From a virus, in the IMG/VR virus record IMGVR_UViG_3300042453_001289, positions 1 through 28,063 of that record: a stretch of DNA of 28,063 nt. The stretch is one strand, 5' to 3'. The position numbers were made by a program, and so were the translations under genes. Below, one piece after another: positions 15,823 to 24,970 of this stretch. Below the pieces are notes generated by a model. The model saw nothing but the letters and a program-made list of their open reading frames with translations. It was not told where the DNA came from and did no database searches. Positions within the stretch are counted from its first letter, which is position 1. Every line of letters begins with the position of its first letter.

Positions 15823-16372
15823 TGGATATCGAACTACAAGTCCGTATGGTGATCGTATACATCCAATAAAAAAGACAAAAATATTTCATCGAGGGATCGA
15901 CTTAGTTATAGGCAATAAAAAACCGATACTATCATTTACGGATGGCGAAGTAATATTTGCTAAAGAAGGTAAGGAAGGTTCAGGATTTGGTAATTATGGA
16001 AACGTTGTCGCTGTTCGAGATAAGAACGGTGCATTGCATTGTTACGCACATCTTGATACAATAGGAGTGAATGTTGGCAATATAGTGAAACGTGGCGACC
16101 CGATAGGCACAGAAGGGAACACAGGACAATCGGCAGGTTCACATTTGCATTACGAAGTACGTCTTAAAGATACTCCAAGTTTTGGGTTTGGCACTCATAC
16201 AGACCCTACAGAATACTTAACTAAATTCTATGAAGAAGAATTAAAAGTTAGCCCATGGGCGAGAGAAGCAGTAGAATGGGCAGTTAAAAATAAAATTACC
16301 GACACAGATGGTTTGAAGGAAACGCTAACAAAAGAGCAAATAATTACACTACTCTATCGAGCGAAAGGATGA
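15809..16372 (+). CDS. Endolysin: M23 endopeptidase with SLH-like C-terminus
   Basis: A 187-aa lysin that should cut peptide cross-links in host peptidoglycan. Start ATG 15809 has TGAGGG upstream. The LytM/M23 metallopeptidase core spans about residues 8-135. Zinc ligands are H27 and D31 (HRGID) and H114 in HLH (112-114); H81 (YAHLD) is the other active-site His. Residues 147-187 (SPWAREAVEWAVKNKITD, then LTKEQIITLLYRAKG) resemble one S-layer homology repeat, usually found in threes and binding secondary wall polymers. No signal peptide is seen, consistent with holin-dependent export. Confidence 0.93.
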   Translation: MTIFSGYRTTSPYGDRIHPIKKTKIFHRGIDLVIGNKKPILSFTDGEVIFAKEGKEGSGFGNYGNVVAVRDKNGALHCYAHLDTIGVNVGNIVKRGDPIGTEGNTGQSAGSHLHYEVRLKDTPSFGFGTHTDPTEYLTKFYEEELKVSPWAREAVEWAVKNKITDTDGLKETLTKEQIITLLYRAKG

Positions 16373-16378
16373 TTTTGA

Positions 16379-16954
16379 ATGGCAGAAAAATCAAGATGGA
16401 AACAAAATTTAGAGGATGAAATCAAAAAAATTAGTCCGGAAAAGCGTAATGAAATCAAAAGAAAAGCCTACGCAGGAAAAGCATTAACAAATAAATCAGA
16501 TCAAGCCGCTAATTATTTATACAATCAATTTAAAAATGAATCAACAGCTTTAGCAAAAAATTTAAAAGCCGAGAATACTAGTTCAGGTAAACTAATGTCA
16601 GAATATGAGAGCCTTAATAAAAAGAAAAGAAAAAGTGTTGAAGAAGGTACAAAAGAAAAAACTATGAAGCCAATTGTTGACCTTGGTATGGGTGGGTTAG
16701 ACTACAACGCACTAAAACCAGCAGATATTCCTAGCTTACCTTCCGACAAAGCGTTGTATGGCGAAGACTCAAAAGCACCTACAATGACAGCAAAACAACA
16801 AATGGAATACGATGAAAGAGTTAGGCGGTCAGACCCTGAATATGTAAAGTCTGAAATGGCTCGTACGGAGCGAGTTATGAAAAATAGAATAAAAGCAGGC
16901 TTAGATGTAACCGCACAAATCAAATACATGAAACAGTTAAAATCTTACAAATAA
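16379..16954 (+). CDS. Basic helical protein of unknown function, possibly virion-internal
   Basis: A 191-aa protein with ATG 16379 after AAAGGATG. It is charged throughout, Lys-rich, and predicted mostly helical by eye, with a lower-complexity middle (MKPIVDLGMGGLDYNALKPA) and a charged end (MARTERVMKNRIKAGLD). It has no membrane segment and I recognise no family. Placed between the lysis genes and the two large ejection-type proteins, it could be a third internal virion protein, as in T7-like gene order. It ends just before an intrinsic terminator. Confidence 0.82.
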   Translation: MAEKSRWKQNLEDEIKKISPEKRNEIKRKAYAGKALTNKSDQAANYLYNQFKNESTALAKNLKAENTSSGKLMSEYESLNKKKRKSVEEGTKEKTMKPIVDLGMGGLDYNALKPADIPSLPSDKALYGEDSKAPTMTAKQQMEYDERVRRSDPEYVKSEMARTERVMKNRIKAGLDVTAQIKYMKQLKSYK

Positions 16955-16962
16955 AGCTAATT

Positions 16963-16991
16963 GCCAATGATTTGCGTCATTGGCTTTTCTT
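16963..16991 (+). terminator. Intrinsic terminator after the lysis region
   Basis: The 8-base stem GCCAATGA (16963-16970) pairs with TCATTGGC (16977-16984) around the loop TTTGCG and is followed by TTTTCTT. It begins eight bases after the stop of the 191-aa gene and its T run almost touches the ribosome site of the next gene, leaving no space for a new promoter. Confidence 0.85.
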
Positions 16992-17013
16992 AGAAAGGAG
17001 TGAAAGTTATTAT

Positions 17014-18912
17014 ATGCAATCACTAATGAATTTTTGGGATTTTGTTCCTGATAGTGTTAAAAAAAGCATGGGTTTTGGTACAATTGGTACAACACAACAA
17101 AAACAACCAAACAACCAATCTCAGCAACAACAAGTTGACCAGTCAAATAGAACTGGTCGTGGATACCGTACAGGGGTACCAACAAATGCTCCAGTTACAA
17201 CCCAAATGAATAGTTTGCAACCTTTATTTCAAAATGTTGTATACAACCCATCAACTTATGTAAATCCATCAGTAGCAAAAGGAACTACTACGGGAGCCGT
17301 AACATCAGCATCTATAGCAAAACCAGCATCTGTAACAACATCAGCATCAGCACCAAAAGCAACACCAAAAGTAACTGTTACATTACCTAATGGTACAAAA
17401 ACAACAGGGTTTATTAATCCTAAAGACAACAAAACATATTTTGATTCAGGATTTACAAAACCTGTAACAACAGCAGGTGCTAAAGTTACTAAAATTACAG
17501 GTGATAAACGAGAAGACTTTACTGTCGGTGGAACAGCGGCTCCTACAGGTGGAACAGGTGGTGGTACTGGTGGCACTACAGGTGGTGTGGCTGTAGGCGG
17601 TAATGTAGCTGGCACAGGAACAACAGGCGGTACTGAAACAGGAGCGGTTGGTGCTGGCGGTACTCAAGCAGGTACAGGTGGCACAGCGGCTCCAAAAGAA
17701 ACTCAAGCTACAGCTTTTTTACCTGACGGAAAAGGTGGTTTTACAGAAACACAAGCCTATGTTCGTGATGGTATAACTTACTATAAAGATGCAAACGGTG
17801 TTGAACAACGAGTTCCTGTTAATGCCATAGTGGATGTTAATGGTAAATTTTTTCAACGTGGCGAAACAGGTGGTAAACAATTATCAAGTACTGATATTAC
17901 AAATTTTCAAGCAGGATTGCAAGCTCAAAAACAAATCACTGCTCAAACTGACCAGATTAATAATTTCATGACCCGTCTTGATGCTAATCGCAATCAAGCG
18001 ATTATTGGTGCTGAACGGCAAGCTGAGATGGCAAGACAAGGTATGCAGAACCAAATGTTTCAAGATTGGTTAGGCGTAAGACAAGCCATGACGAATCGTG
18101 GGCTTACTGGTTCAGGTATCGCAGAAGACGCAAACACTCGACTTGCTTTAGGTCAACAACAACAATTGGCTAATCTGTTTACAGGTTTAAGCACTCAAAT
18201 CAACGAGATTAATCAAAATGCTGATTTGACTAAACAAGAAAAAGAACAACAAATTCTTGATTTGCAGAACTCGTATTTTGATTTACAACGTCAAATTGCT
18301 AGCGGCATGACCGAACAACAGTTAGCTCAACAAAAAACACAAGCTGAAATTCAACAAAATATTGACAAACAAAATCTTGAATTTGCAAAAGTTTTTGGGT
18401 TTGACCCTAAGACAGGGATTAAAACAGTTGAAGCTCAACAACTTGCGGCAAAAGTTGAAAATGATTTAAGAAATTACGGGTTGGATATTGCTAGATTAAG
18501 TGGATATTTAACAAGTAAAAATGATAAAGGTGAAACAGTAAGTATTCCTACTTTAGATCGTGATAAATTTGTTGAAGATCAAAGACAAGCTCAGGCGGCT
18601 AGACAAGATAAAATTAATGCAACGACTGCACAACTCATTGCTGATGGTCAAAAAGCTCAAGCTAAGGCTTATGATGATAAAGCAACAAGAATTGATAAAA
18701 GTCTTAAGAGTACAGAAGAAACAAATCATAAAGTATACAAAGCTATGGCTGATGTTTGGGCAAAAATTCCTGAAAAAGAAAGAGATAAAGATGCAGGAAT
18801 ACAAGCAAAAGCTAACCTTGATAATGCTTGGCAAGCGTGGTTAAAATCTGTTAATGAATTAAACTTATACAATAGCAATCCATCGGAATATATTAAAAAT
18901 TCAACCCTCTAA
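17014..18912 (+). CDS. Large internal virion/ejection-type protein with Gly-rich linker
   Basis: A 632-aa protein. Start ATG 17014 follows AAAGGAG (16994-17000) at a slightly long distance; a longer frame from 16972 would begin in the terminator. Residues 1-60 are Gln/Asn-rich. A Thr/Ala/Ser-rich region precedes a repeat-like stretch of GGTGGGTGGTTGG type (about 185-230), followed by a small beta segment (ETQAYVRDGITYYKDANGVE). From about 300 on there are long Gln-rich helices (AERQAEMARQGMQNQMFQDW; KQEKEQQILDLQNSYFDLQR). Long helical, low-complexity proteins here in podovirus gene order are generally ejected with the DNA. Function is inference; no enzyme motif is visible. Confidence 0.8.
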   Translation: MQSLMNFWDFVPDSVKKSMGFGTIGTTQQKQPNNQSQQQQVDQSNRTGRGYRTGVPTNAPVTTQMNSLQPLFQNVVYNPSTYVNPSVAKGTTTGAVTSASIAKPASVTTSASAPKATPKVTVTLPNGTKTTGFINPKDNKTYFDSGFTKPVTTAGAKVTKITGDKREDFTVGGTAAPTGGTGGGTGGTTGGVAVGGNVAGTGTTGGTETGAVGAGGTQAGTGGTAAPKETQATAFLPDGKGGFTETQAYVRDGITYYKDANGVEQRVPVNAIVDVNGKFFQRGETGGKQLSSTDITNFQAGLQAQKQITAQTDQINNFMTRLDANRNQAIIGAERQAEMARQGMQNQMFQDWLGVRQAMTNRGLTGSGIAEDANTRLALGQQQQLANLFTGLSTQINEINQNADLTKQEKEQQILDLQNSYFDLQRQIASGMTEQQLAQQKTQAEIQQNIDKQNLEFAKVFGFDPKTGIKTVEAQQLAAKVENDLRNYGLDIARLSGYLTSKNDKGETVSIPTLDRDKFVEDQRQAQAARQDKINATTAQLIADGQKAQAKAYDDKATRIDKSLKSTEETNHKVYKAMADVWAKIPEKERDKDAGIQAKANLDNAWQAWLKSVNELNLYNSNPSEYIKNSTL

Positions 18913-18930
18913 GTAAAGAAGGTGATTAGG

Positions 18931-21900
18931 ATGTCAATGAAAGAATCGGATATTTTAGATAGTATTTTATCTGCAAGAAAAAAAGAAAAAGAAACTCCAA
19001 ATCCTTATTTAAAAGAAATAATGTCAGTTCAAGATCGAGCTTTAAAGTATGACCCGTTAGCATTAACTAAATCAAAGTATGAGTTTAATTTAGGTCAATC
19101 AGGTGGGCAAGTCCCACCTATGGATTTTTCTATTGTAACAGGAGCAGGAAAAGAAAAGAAACCAAAAGGTGAAAATCCTTTTATTACTTTATTGTCTGCA
19201 CTTAATGGTGTTGTTGGCTTTATTCCTAATCAAATCTACAATTGGACAGATGGTAAAGCTGACTATAAAGATATACCTATAATCGGGAGTCAGTTCGACC
19301 CTCTTAAAGCAGGGTTAAAGAGCCAAAAAGATGCATGGAAAAATGGCGTATTTGACTGGAACGACATTCCGGGCATTGGTGTTTTAGCAGGTATGGGCAA
19401 AACCTACAAAACAGGTAAAGATATTTTAGTTGATAATCTAGGTGCAGAAAAATGGAAAGATGTTAAATACTCAGAAATTCGTAATAAAGATAAACCTTGG
19501 TATAGTAAAGAAAATATTGGAAAAATGTTTCAAGCTACGGACTGGGTTGATGTTTTAGGTTTAGGAATTGACATTGTTGCTGACCCTACAACATACTTAA
19601 CCTTTGGTGCTACAGGTGCCATAAAAGCATCAAGAGCGGCGGCTACTGCGGCAACAAAGTCTACCTTAGATGACTTAGTAAAACAAGGTGTTTCTGTTGT
19701 TGGAAAAGTTGATAAAAGTAAAGCACCGAATCAGGCTCTTGCCGATGTGGTTGAAGCGTCTGTTGAGAATAAAATGAAACAAGACTTTGCTCAACAAGTT
19801 GGAAAAAGTTTTGATGAGTATAGTAAAGATATGGATGCATTACGACAACAGGTTGAAGACCCTAACTTAAGACCAGCAGGGTTTGATGAAACATCAGCTA
19901 AGTCTGCTTTAGATTCTTTTGATGAAACATTTAGCAACATTCGTAAAGAATCTCAGTTAAAAGCACAAGAAGCATTTAACTTTGTAGATAACAAGATGAA
20001 AGAAGCTAGGCTCAGTATGCAGGATAAGCTCATTTCAATTGACATTCCTTTCACAGACTTTGTAAAAAGTTTTGGTAAAAAGCCAAAAATATTTACGAAA
20101 CTTGATCGGACAATTGATACAGTTGGTGAAACTGCAGTTCGTAACACTCTAAAGTTCTTAGGCTTTAAAGACTTGAAACAGATGGATGAAGTTGCTAAAC
20201 GGTTGTACGGAACTGAAAAGATATCTGGTATGACTTTGCAAGCGTCTAAACACTTTCAAGAAACAATTCAAAACTTCAACCAGAAACTGTCAAATAATAT
20301 TCTCAAAGCATTACATAAAGCAGGAACATCTGAAAGTGTTGCCGCGGAAGTTACTCGGGTATTGAATAACTATTCATTCAAGAACCAGCTTGGTGAAAAC
20401 ATAAGTAAAGTGCTAAGTGAGATAGACCCTGCAAACATTCGTTTTTCAACACGACAAAACGATGCTTTAATTAATGACCAACTTAAATTATATACAGATG
20501 AAATGAATGCTTTAAATATAATTCCGTTAGATGATGCTACTTTGCGGAATATGATGATGCAAGGGTTAGACCCAAACAATTTAAATGTTATGAAGGCTCA
20601 TCAGAACTTACTAAAAGGTCTAAGAGAACAACTAACTGCAAGCAACGCACCGCCTGAACAACTTGCTATTTTAGATAAACTTAAATTAAAATTCCAAGAG
20701 CAAGTTAAAGTTCAACGCGAACAAACCATAAAAGACCTTGAACCTGTACTTAAAAATATTGCAAATGATGTTGATACTGAAGTTAGTGCTTTTAGAAGTG
20801 CATTGCTTGGACAGATTGACCCTAACAATCCAACTCAAAAAGAGTTAAATGATTTAATTCAAAAACGAACATCAGAAGAAGAAGCTCTGACAACTCAACG
20901 ACAGGTAGACGAAGATACTCTAGTTGAACAACGTAGACTAGAGGAAGAATCGCTGACAAAAGAGATCGTTAGGTTAGACCAGTTAGCACAGGATTTAAAA
21001 AAGAATAAATCAAAATTTGCGTCAATTACAGAATTCTCAACTAAAGCGGATGAACTATATACTAAATTAATTGATGGTCAAACAACACCTAAGTATGCTG
21101 AATACAATGACAGCATGGTTCAGTTAATGCAATCTCAATTTAACTTTAAAAATATTGAGTTAAAAGACCAAAAAACGCGTTCTAAAGTCGACCAACAAAA
21201 ACGAGATGAATTACTTTACAACGGTGTACACAATGTTGCTACATCATTAAAAATGCTTTCGCAATACGGTTTTAAACAAGATTTTAGTGATTTAGATTTA
21301 GTTTTTGATTTGGTAAATGGTAATACAAAAGCGTTAGCTTCTTATCGCAGGGTTGGTTACAATGTTAAACAAATTTTAATTAATAATAACGGTGAAGCAT
21401 CATTTGTTCATGAATTTATGCATTATCTTGACGATACAATTCATCGAGCAGTTCATGATATTTATTTTCCAAACAAAGGCGATTACCAAAATAATTTGAA
21501 AACAGGTGATAGTCCTCTTGGCGGTGTATGGGCTAAGGGTAGTAAAAACGGCTTTTATAAAGAAGCAACAATTACTTTACCAGATGGCACGACAAAAACA
21601 GTAAAACATCCGTTTCATGATATTGCAAAAGATTTATTTAACAATAATGACTTTGTTAAAAATACTAAAGCAAATAAAGGCGATAGATATATTTATCAAG
21701 ATATTGAGATAATGTCTAGGTTTCTTAGTAGAGCTATGTATGAAAGATTAGGACTTGCACAGACTAAAGGCTTAAAGTTAGACCAAAATTTTATTGATCA
21801 TTTAAAAAATTACGCAAGTAAGCAAAGCCATGAACGTGAGGATATTTATACCGCACAAATTTTAGATGATGTCTTAAATAAATTAGATTCACTTTTTGAA

Positions 21901-24144
21901 GGTTACGGTCTTAAACAAGATGTAAAAGTATTAAAAACTCAAGAACGAAAAGTTATTAGCGACCAGAAAAAGAACATTAACAAAAACATTAAAGGCTTAG
22001 ATGCTAAATATCAGAAACAACTAAATGATGTCGAACAAAAATACCAAACAGATATTCAAAACTTGCAACAGAAGTATGACCCTGATATTGCTAAAGCACA
22101 AACAAAACTTGCTAAGTTTGAAAGTGACGTGCCAACTCTACAAAGAGAATTTGTGACGGCTAATAGGTTTCAGCAAGACATCACCAATCGCCGTTTAACA
22201 AGGTCAAAGTATTGGAACCCACATAGTCTTAGCTCAAAACAGAACTTCACTGAAAGTTTTGGTAAAGCTATTGCTGAAGCTGAAACCATGACTTACGGTG
22301 AAAAGGTTCGGATGCAAAACAATTTACGTGAAATTGATAAAGCAACTAAAGAATTTACGCAAGATGAACTTGCAGTTATCCCATACCTTTTACAAAACGC
22401 TTTCCCACGAGGGATGACAAAAGATCAGTTTTTAGCTAGCCGCGGAGTTACAAATGTAGCAAAAGTTGAAAACATTGTTAAGAAAATGGCAGACACTTAC
22501 GAAGAACTTGGCGTACTTGAACAGGAAATTGGGGCTATCGTTCGGTTAGGTGAAAACTATTTCCCTCATGTTTATACAAAGCCTGATGCGGAAGCCTTAG
22601 CCGAACTTGAAAGTTTAGCTAAAGATTTTCCTGATGACCCGTTAGTTAAGGAACTTATGGGAAGAAGTCAAAAGTTAGGATTCGATAAGGCTAGAAGAAG
22701 TTTTCAAACATTAGCAGACCTAGATGACTACATTGATAAAGTTGATGATCAAATCCGAAACGCAACAGACCCAGATCAAATTGCATTATTAGAAGGAAAG
22801 AAGACTCGTCTTGAAGGTCTGATTGAGCGTAATCCAATTAATGCTATGGCTATTCGTATGTCCCGTTCAATTCGAGCTAGAGTTAACAAACAATTGTATG
22901 ACAACTTCGAACGTAACAGTATGCTTGTTCGGAAGAAAAATTTAAGCAATGTGTCTTATGATAAGTCCATGATGAAAACGTTAGAAAAAGAAGAAGCAAG
23001 ACTGTTAGGTTTAGAACCCGGAGATTTGATTAATAAAGAAATATTCGATGGATTAAAGAAAATAGATGGATTGTTGAAGGATGATAAGATTGATCGTATT
23101 CTTCAACAAATTGATTCGGTGCAATCTATATGGAAACAAGTCATCACTTCATTAGTCCCTAAGTATTATGTGTACAACTTAATCGGCAACATCTTCAATA
23201 ATGCTTTAGCAGGTGTGTCGATGTCTTCATACCGTGAAGCCGCAAGTTTAGTTAAACGAATTAAAACTAAAAAATTAACACCACAAGACAAAAAACTCTT
23301 TAATAACGCAATACAAGATGGGGTTATTTATCAAGGTTTCTTGACAGATATGGGTAAGTATTTTAAAAACTTAGACCCAAATGAAGCGTATCAACCAACT
23401 TATGGGCAAAGATTTCAAGAATTCGTTGGAGAAAAAACAAAGAACATTCCTGTACTCGGAACTGAAAAGTTAAGTTACAAACGAAACCTTGAAAAAGTTG
23501 GAGAAATCACCGATGACTTTACAAGATTAGCAAACTATATTGATAACTTGAAGAAAACAGGTTCACGTGAATTAGCTAGAGCGTCTGTTGCAAAGTACTT
23601 GTTTAACTATCGAGAACTATCTCGTGGCGATCGTTACATTCGTCAGTTGTTGCCTTTCTGGACATGGACTCGTAATAATATACCTTTGCAGTTAGAGAAG
23701 TTATTCACTGAACCACGATTTGCTCTTACATGGTTAAAGATTAAAAGAGAAATGCAAGGCGATCTAGAAGACGAAGATGTGCCAGATTGGATTTTAGAAA
23801 GTAGTTTTATGATTGGCGACAAAGCATTTGACCCACGACTTCCAATGACAGACTTAAACATGATATTTAAAAATACTCCGCCAGAACTGTTTTCTGAATG
23901 GATGGGTATGATGAACCCAGTTGTAAAAAATGTGATCGAGTTGTCTATGAATAAAAAATTCTTTAACCAAAGACCAATTTATTATGGCGAAACTCCTGCA
24001 CAAGACTACACAGCTTATGCACTACAGCAACTTGGTCAGTATGGTTCAACGACAGCTAACATTTTGTTTAAAGAAGAAGCAAATATTCCAGAAGAAATTG
24101 CTAAAATATTTACACCTGTTCCTAGAGAAATTCCGGGGAGGTAA
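18931..24144 (+). CDS. Giant ejection-type polyvalent protein with HExxH zincin motif
   Basis: At 1737 aa this is the largest gene. Start ATG 18931 has AGAAGGTGA upstream; GTG 18922 is an alternative. Near residue 217 is ADPTTYLTFGATGAIKASRA, a motif of large internal phage proteins. Coiled coils lie at about 634-693 and 1007-1067. HEFMH at 827-831 (in EASFVHEFMHYLDD) is an HExxH zinc site resembling HEWGHALDN of large-polyvalent zincin domains; E926 (DIEIMSRFLSRAMYE) could be the third ligand. The C-terminal part, YYVYNLIGNIFNNALAG (from 1412) and LPFWTWTRNNIP (about 1574), resembles LPD38-type ends of phage polyvalent proteins. Likely enters the host with the DNA; a peptidase role is unproven. 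Confidence 0.87.
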   Translation: MSMKESDILDSILSARKKEKETPNPYLKEIMSVQDRALKYDPLALTKSKYEFNLGQSGGQVPPMDFSIVTGAGKEKKPKGENPFITLLSALNGVVGFIPNQIYNWTDGKADYKDIPIIGSQFDPLKAGLKSQKDAWKNGVFDWNDIPGIGVLAGMGKTYKTGKDILVDNLGAEKWKDVKYSEIRNKDKPWYSKENIGKMFQATDWVDVLGLGIDIVADPTTYLTFGATGAIKASRAAATAATKSTLDDLVKQGVSVVGKVDKSKAPNQALADVVEASVENKMKQDFAQQVGKSFDEYSKDMDALRQQVEDPNLRPAGFDETSAKSALDSFDETFSNIRKESQLKAQEAFNFVDNKMKEARLSMQDKLISIDIPFTDFVKSFGKKPKIFTKLDRTIDTVGETAVRNTLKFLGFKDLKQMDEVAKRLYGTEKISGMTLQASKHFQETIQNFNQKLSNNILKALHKAGTSESVAAEVTRVLNNYSFKNQLGENISKVLSEIDPANIRFSTRQNDALINDQLKLYTDEMNALNIIPLDDATLRNMMMQGLDPNNLNVMKAHQNLLKGLREQLTASNAPPEQLAILDKLKLKFQEQVKVQREQTIKDLEPVLKNIANDVDTEVSAFRSALLGQIDPNNPTQKELNDLIQKRTSEEEALTTQRQVDEDTLVEQRRLEEESLTKEIVRLDQLAQDLKKNKSKFASITEFSTKADELYTKLIDGQTTPKYAEYNDSMVQLMQSQFNFKNIELKDQKTRSKVDQQKRDELLYNGVHNVATSLKMLSQYGFKQDFSDLDLVFDLVNGNTKALASYRRVGYNVKQILINNNGEASFVHEFMHYLDDTIHRAVHDIYFPNKGDYQNNLKTGDSPLGGVWAKGSKNGFYKEATITLPDGTTKTVKHPFHDIAKDLFNNNDFVKNTKANKGDRYIYQDIEIMSRFLSRAMYERLGLAQTKGLKLDQNFIDHLKNYASKQSHEREDIYTAQILDDVLNKLDSLFEGYGLKQDVKVLKTQERKVISDQKKNINKNIKGLDAKYQKQLNDVEQKYQTDIQNLQQKYDPDIAKAQTKLAKFESDVPTLQREFVTANRFQQDITNRRLTRSKYWNPHSLSSKQNFTESFGKAIAEAETMTYGEKVRMQNNLREIDKATKEFTQDELAVIPYLLQNAFPRGMTKDQFLASRGVTNVAKVENIVKKMADTYEELGVLEQEIGAIVRLGENYFPHVYTKPDAEALAELESLAKDFPDDPLVKELMGRSQKLGFDKARRSFQTLADLDDYIDKVDDQIRNATDPDQIALLEGKKTRLEGLIERNPINAMAIRMSRSIRARVNKQLYDNFERNSMLVRKKNLSNVSYDKSMMKTLEKEEARLLGLEPGDLINKEIFDGLKKIDGLLKDDKIDRILQQIDSVQSIWKQVITSLVPKYYVYNLIGNIFNNALAGVSMSSYREAASLVKRIKTKKLTPQDKKLFNNAIQDGVIYQGFLTDMGKYFKNLDPNEAYQPTYGQRFQEFVGEKTKNIPVLGTEKLSYKRNLEKVGEITDDFTRLANYIDNLKKTGSRELARASVAKYLFNYRELSRGDRYIRQLLPFWTWTRNNIPLQLEKLFTEPRFALTWLKIKREMQGDLEDEDVPDWILESSFMIGDKAFDPRLPMTDLNMIFKNTPPELFSEWMGMMNPVVKNVIELSMNKKFFNQRPIYYGETPAQDYTAYALQQLGQYGSTTANILFKEEANIPEEIAKIFTPVPREIPGR

Positions 24145-24148
24145 ATAA

Positions 24149-24970
24149 ATGTCGTTTAACAATCTGAAACAACTAGAATCAGAACTTGCGGAGCATTATA
24201 TGTTCCGCAGGTTCGAAGATTCAGAGCGGTTGTATTTCACAGATTTAAGCGACCTGCATATCGGGCATAAAGGATTTGACGAAAAGAACTTCCGTAAGAC
24301 CGTAGATATAATTGCTCAAATACCAAACTTTCTAGTTATCCTTGGAGGAGATAGCATCAACCATGCCAATAAAGGGTCAAAGTCTTCACAGTACGAAGAA
24401 TCAATGACCCCACGAGAGCAGGTTCTATATCTAGAGAAGCTCATTGCTCCTATCAAAGATAAAATCATAGGCAAAGTAGACGGTAACCACGATGGTACCA
24501 GAGCAAAAGAGTTTAACGATATATCACCTATGGAATGGTTTTGTGACCGTAATAACATCCGATACTTTAAAGAGTATGCGATACTTCATTTCTCGATGAA
24601 GGACTCATCATTCACACATTATATTCATCATCGTTCAGGTAGTACAGGAAAGAACTTGAATGCGGCTAAAATGCAAGCAAAAGGTGAGGAATATAGATGT
24701 GATGTGATTTGGGGTGAACACACGCATAAAAGGCATTGGTCATCCGAAGTCTATGTTGACATAGATTTACGGAACCAAAAGCCTGTTATACGTGAACAGT
24801 ATTTTGTTAATGCTAACACATTTCTAAACTGGTCTGGCTATGCAATTGAATCTGGGTATCGTATTAATAAAACGGGTATCAACATTGTCGAGATGAGAAG
24901 CAAAGACAGAGTGCGAAATATAAAAGTTTTAGATATGGATACCTTTATTCAATTACAGGCGAACTCATAG
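24149..24970 (+). CDS. Calcineurin-like metallophosphoesterase
   Basis: A 273-aa enzyme of the two-metal phosphoesterase superfamily. Metal-binding motifs appear in order: DLHIG (D35, H37), GGD (66-68), GNHD (112-115), a His pair (H160/H161) and GEHTH (189-193). All are intact, so it should be active on a phosphodiester or phosphomonoester, but the substrate is unknown. Phage relatives are often grouped with Mre11/SbcD-like or DNA-repair phosphatases only by fold. ATG 24149 is behind GGGGAGG. It ends the late + strand unit and overlaps, tail to tail, the last gene of the - strand unit by 26 bases. Being in the late unit is unusual for a nucleic-acid enzyme. Confidence 0.9.
   Translation: MSFNNLKQLESELAEHYMFRRFEDSERLYFTDLSDLHIGHKGFDEKNFRKTVDIIAQIPNFLVILGGDSINHANKGSKSSQYEESMTPREQVLYLEKLIAPIKDKIIGKVDGNHDGTRAKEFNDISPMEWFCDRNNIRYFKEYAILHFSMKDSSFTHYIHHRSGSTGKNLNAAKMQAKGEEYRCDVIWGEHTHKRHWSSEVYVDIDLRNQKPVIREQYFVNANTFLNWSGYAIESGYRINKTGINIVEMRSKDRVRNIKVLDMDTFIQLQANS

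Noticed and set aside
17256-17706. Two minus-strand open frames over the Gly/Thr-rich part of the 632-aa gene
   Set aside because: Low-complexity shadows (Pro/Val-rich and Cys/Thr-rich) of the repeat on the + strand, isolated within a + strand operon.
18560-18844. A 94-aa Lys/Leu-rich frame inside the 632-aa gene
   Set aside because: Same-strand shadow frame in a helical Gln/Lys-rich region with no start signal.
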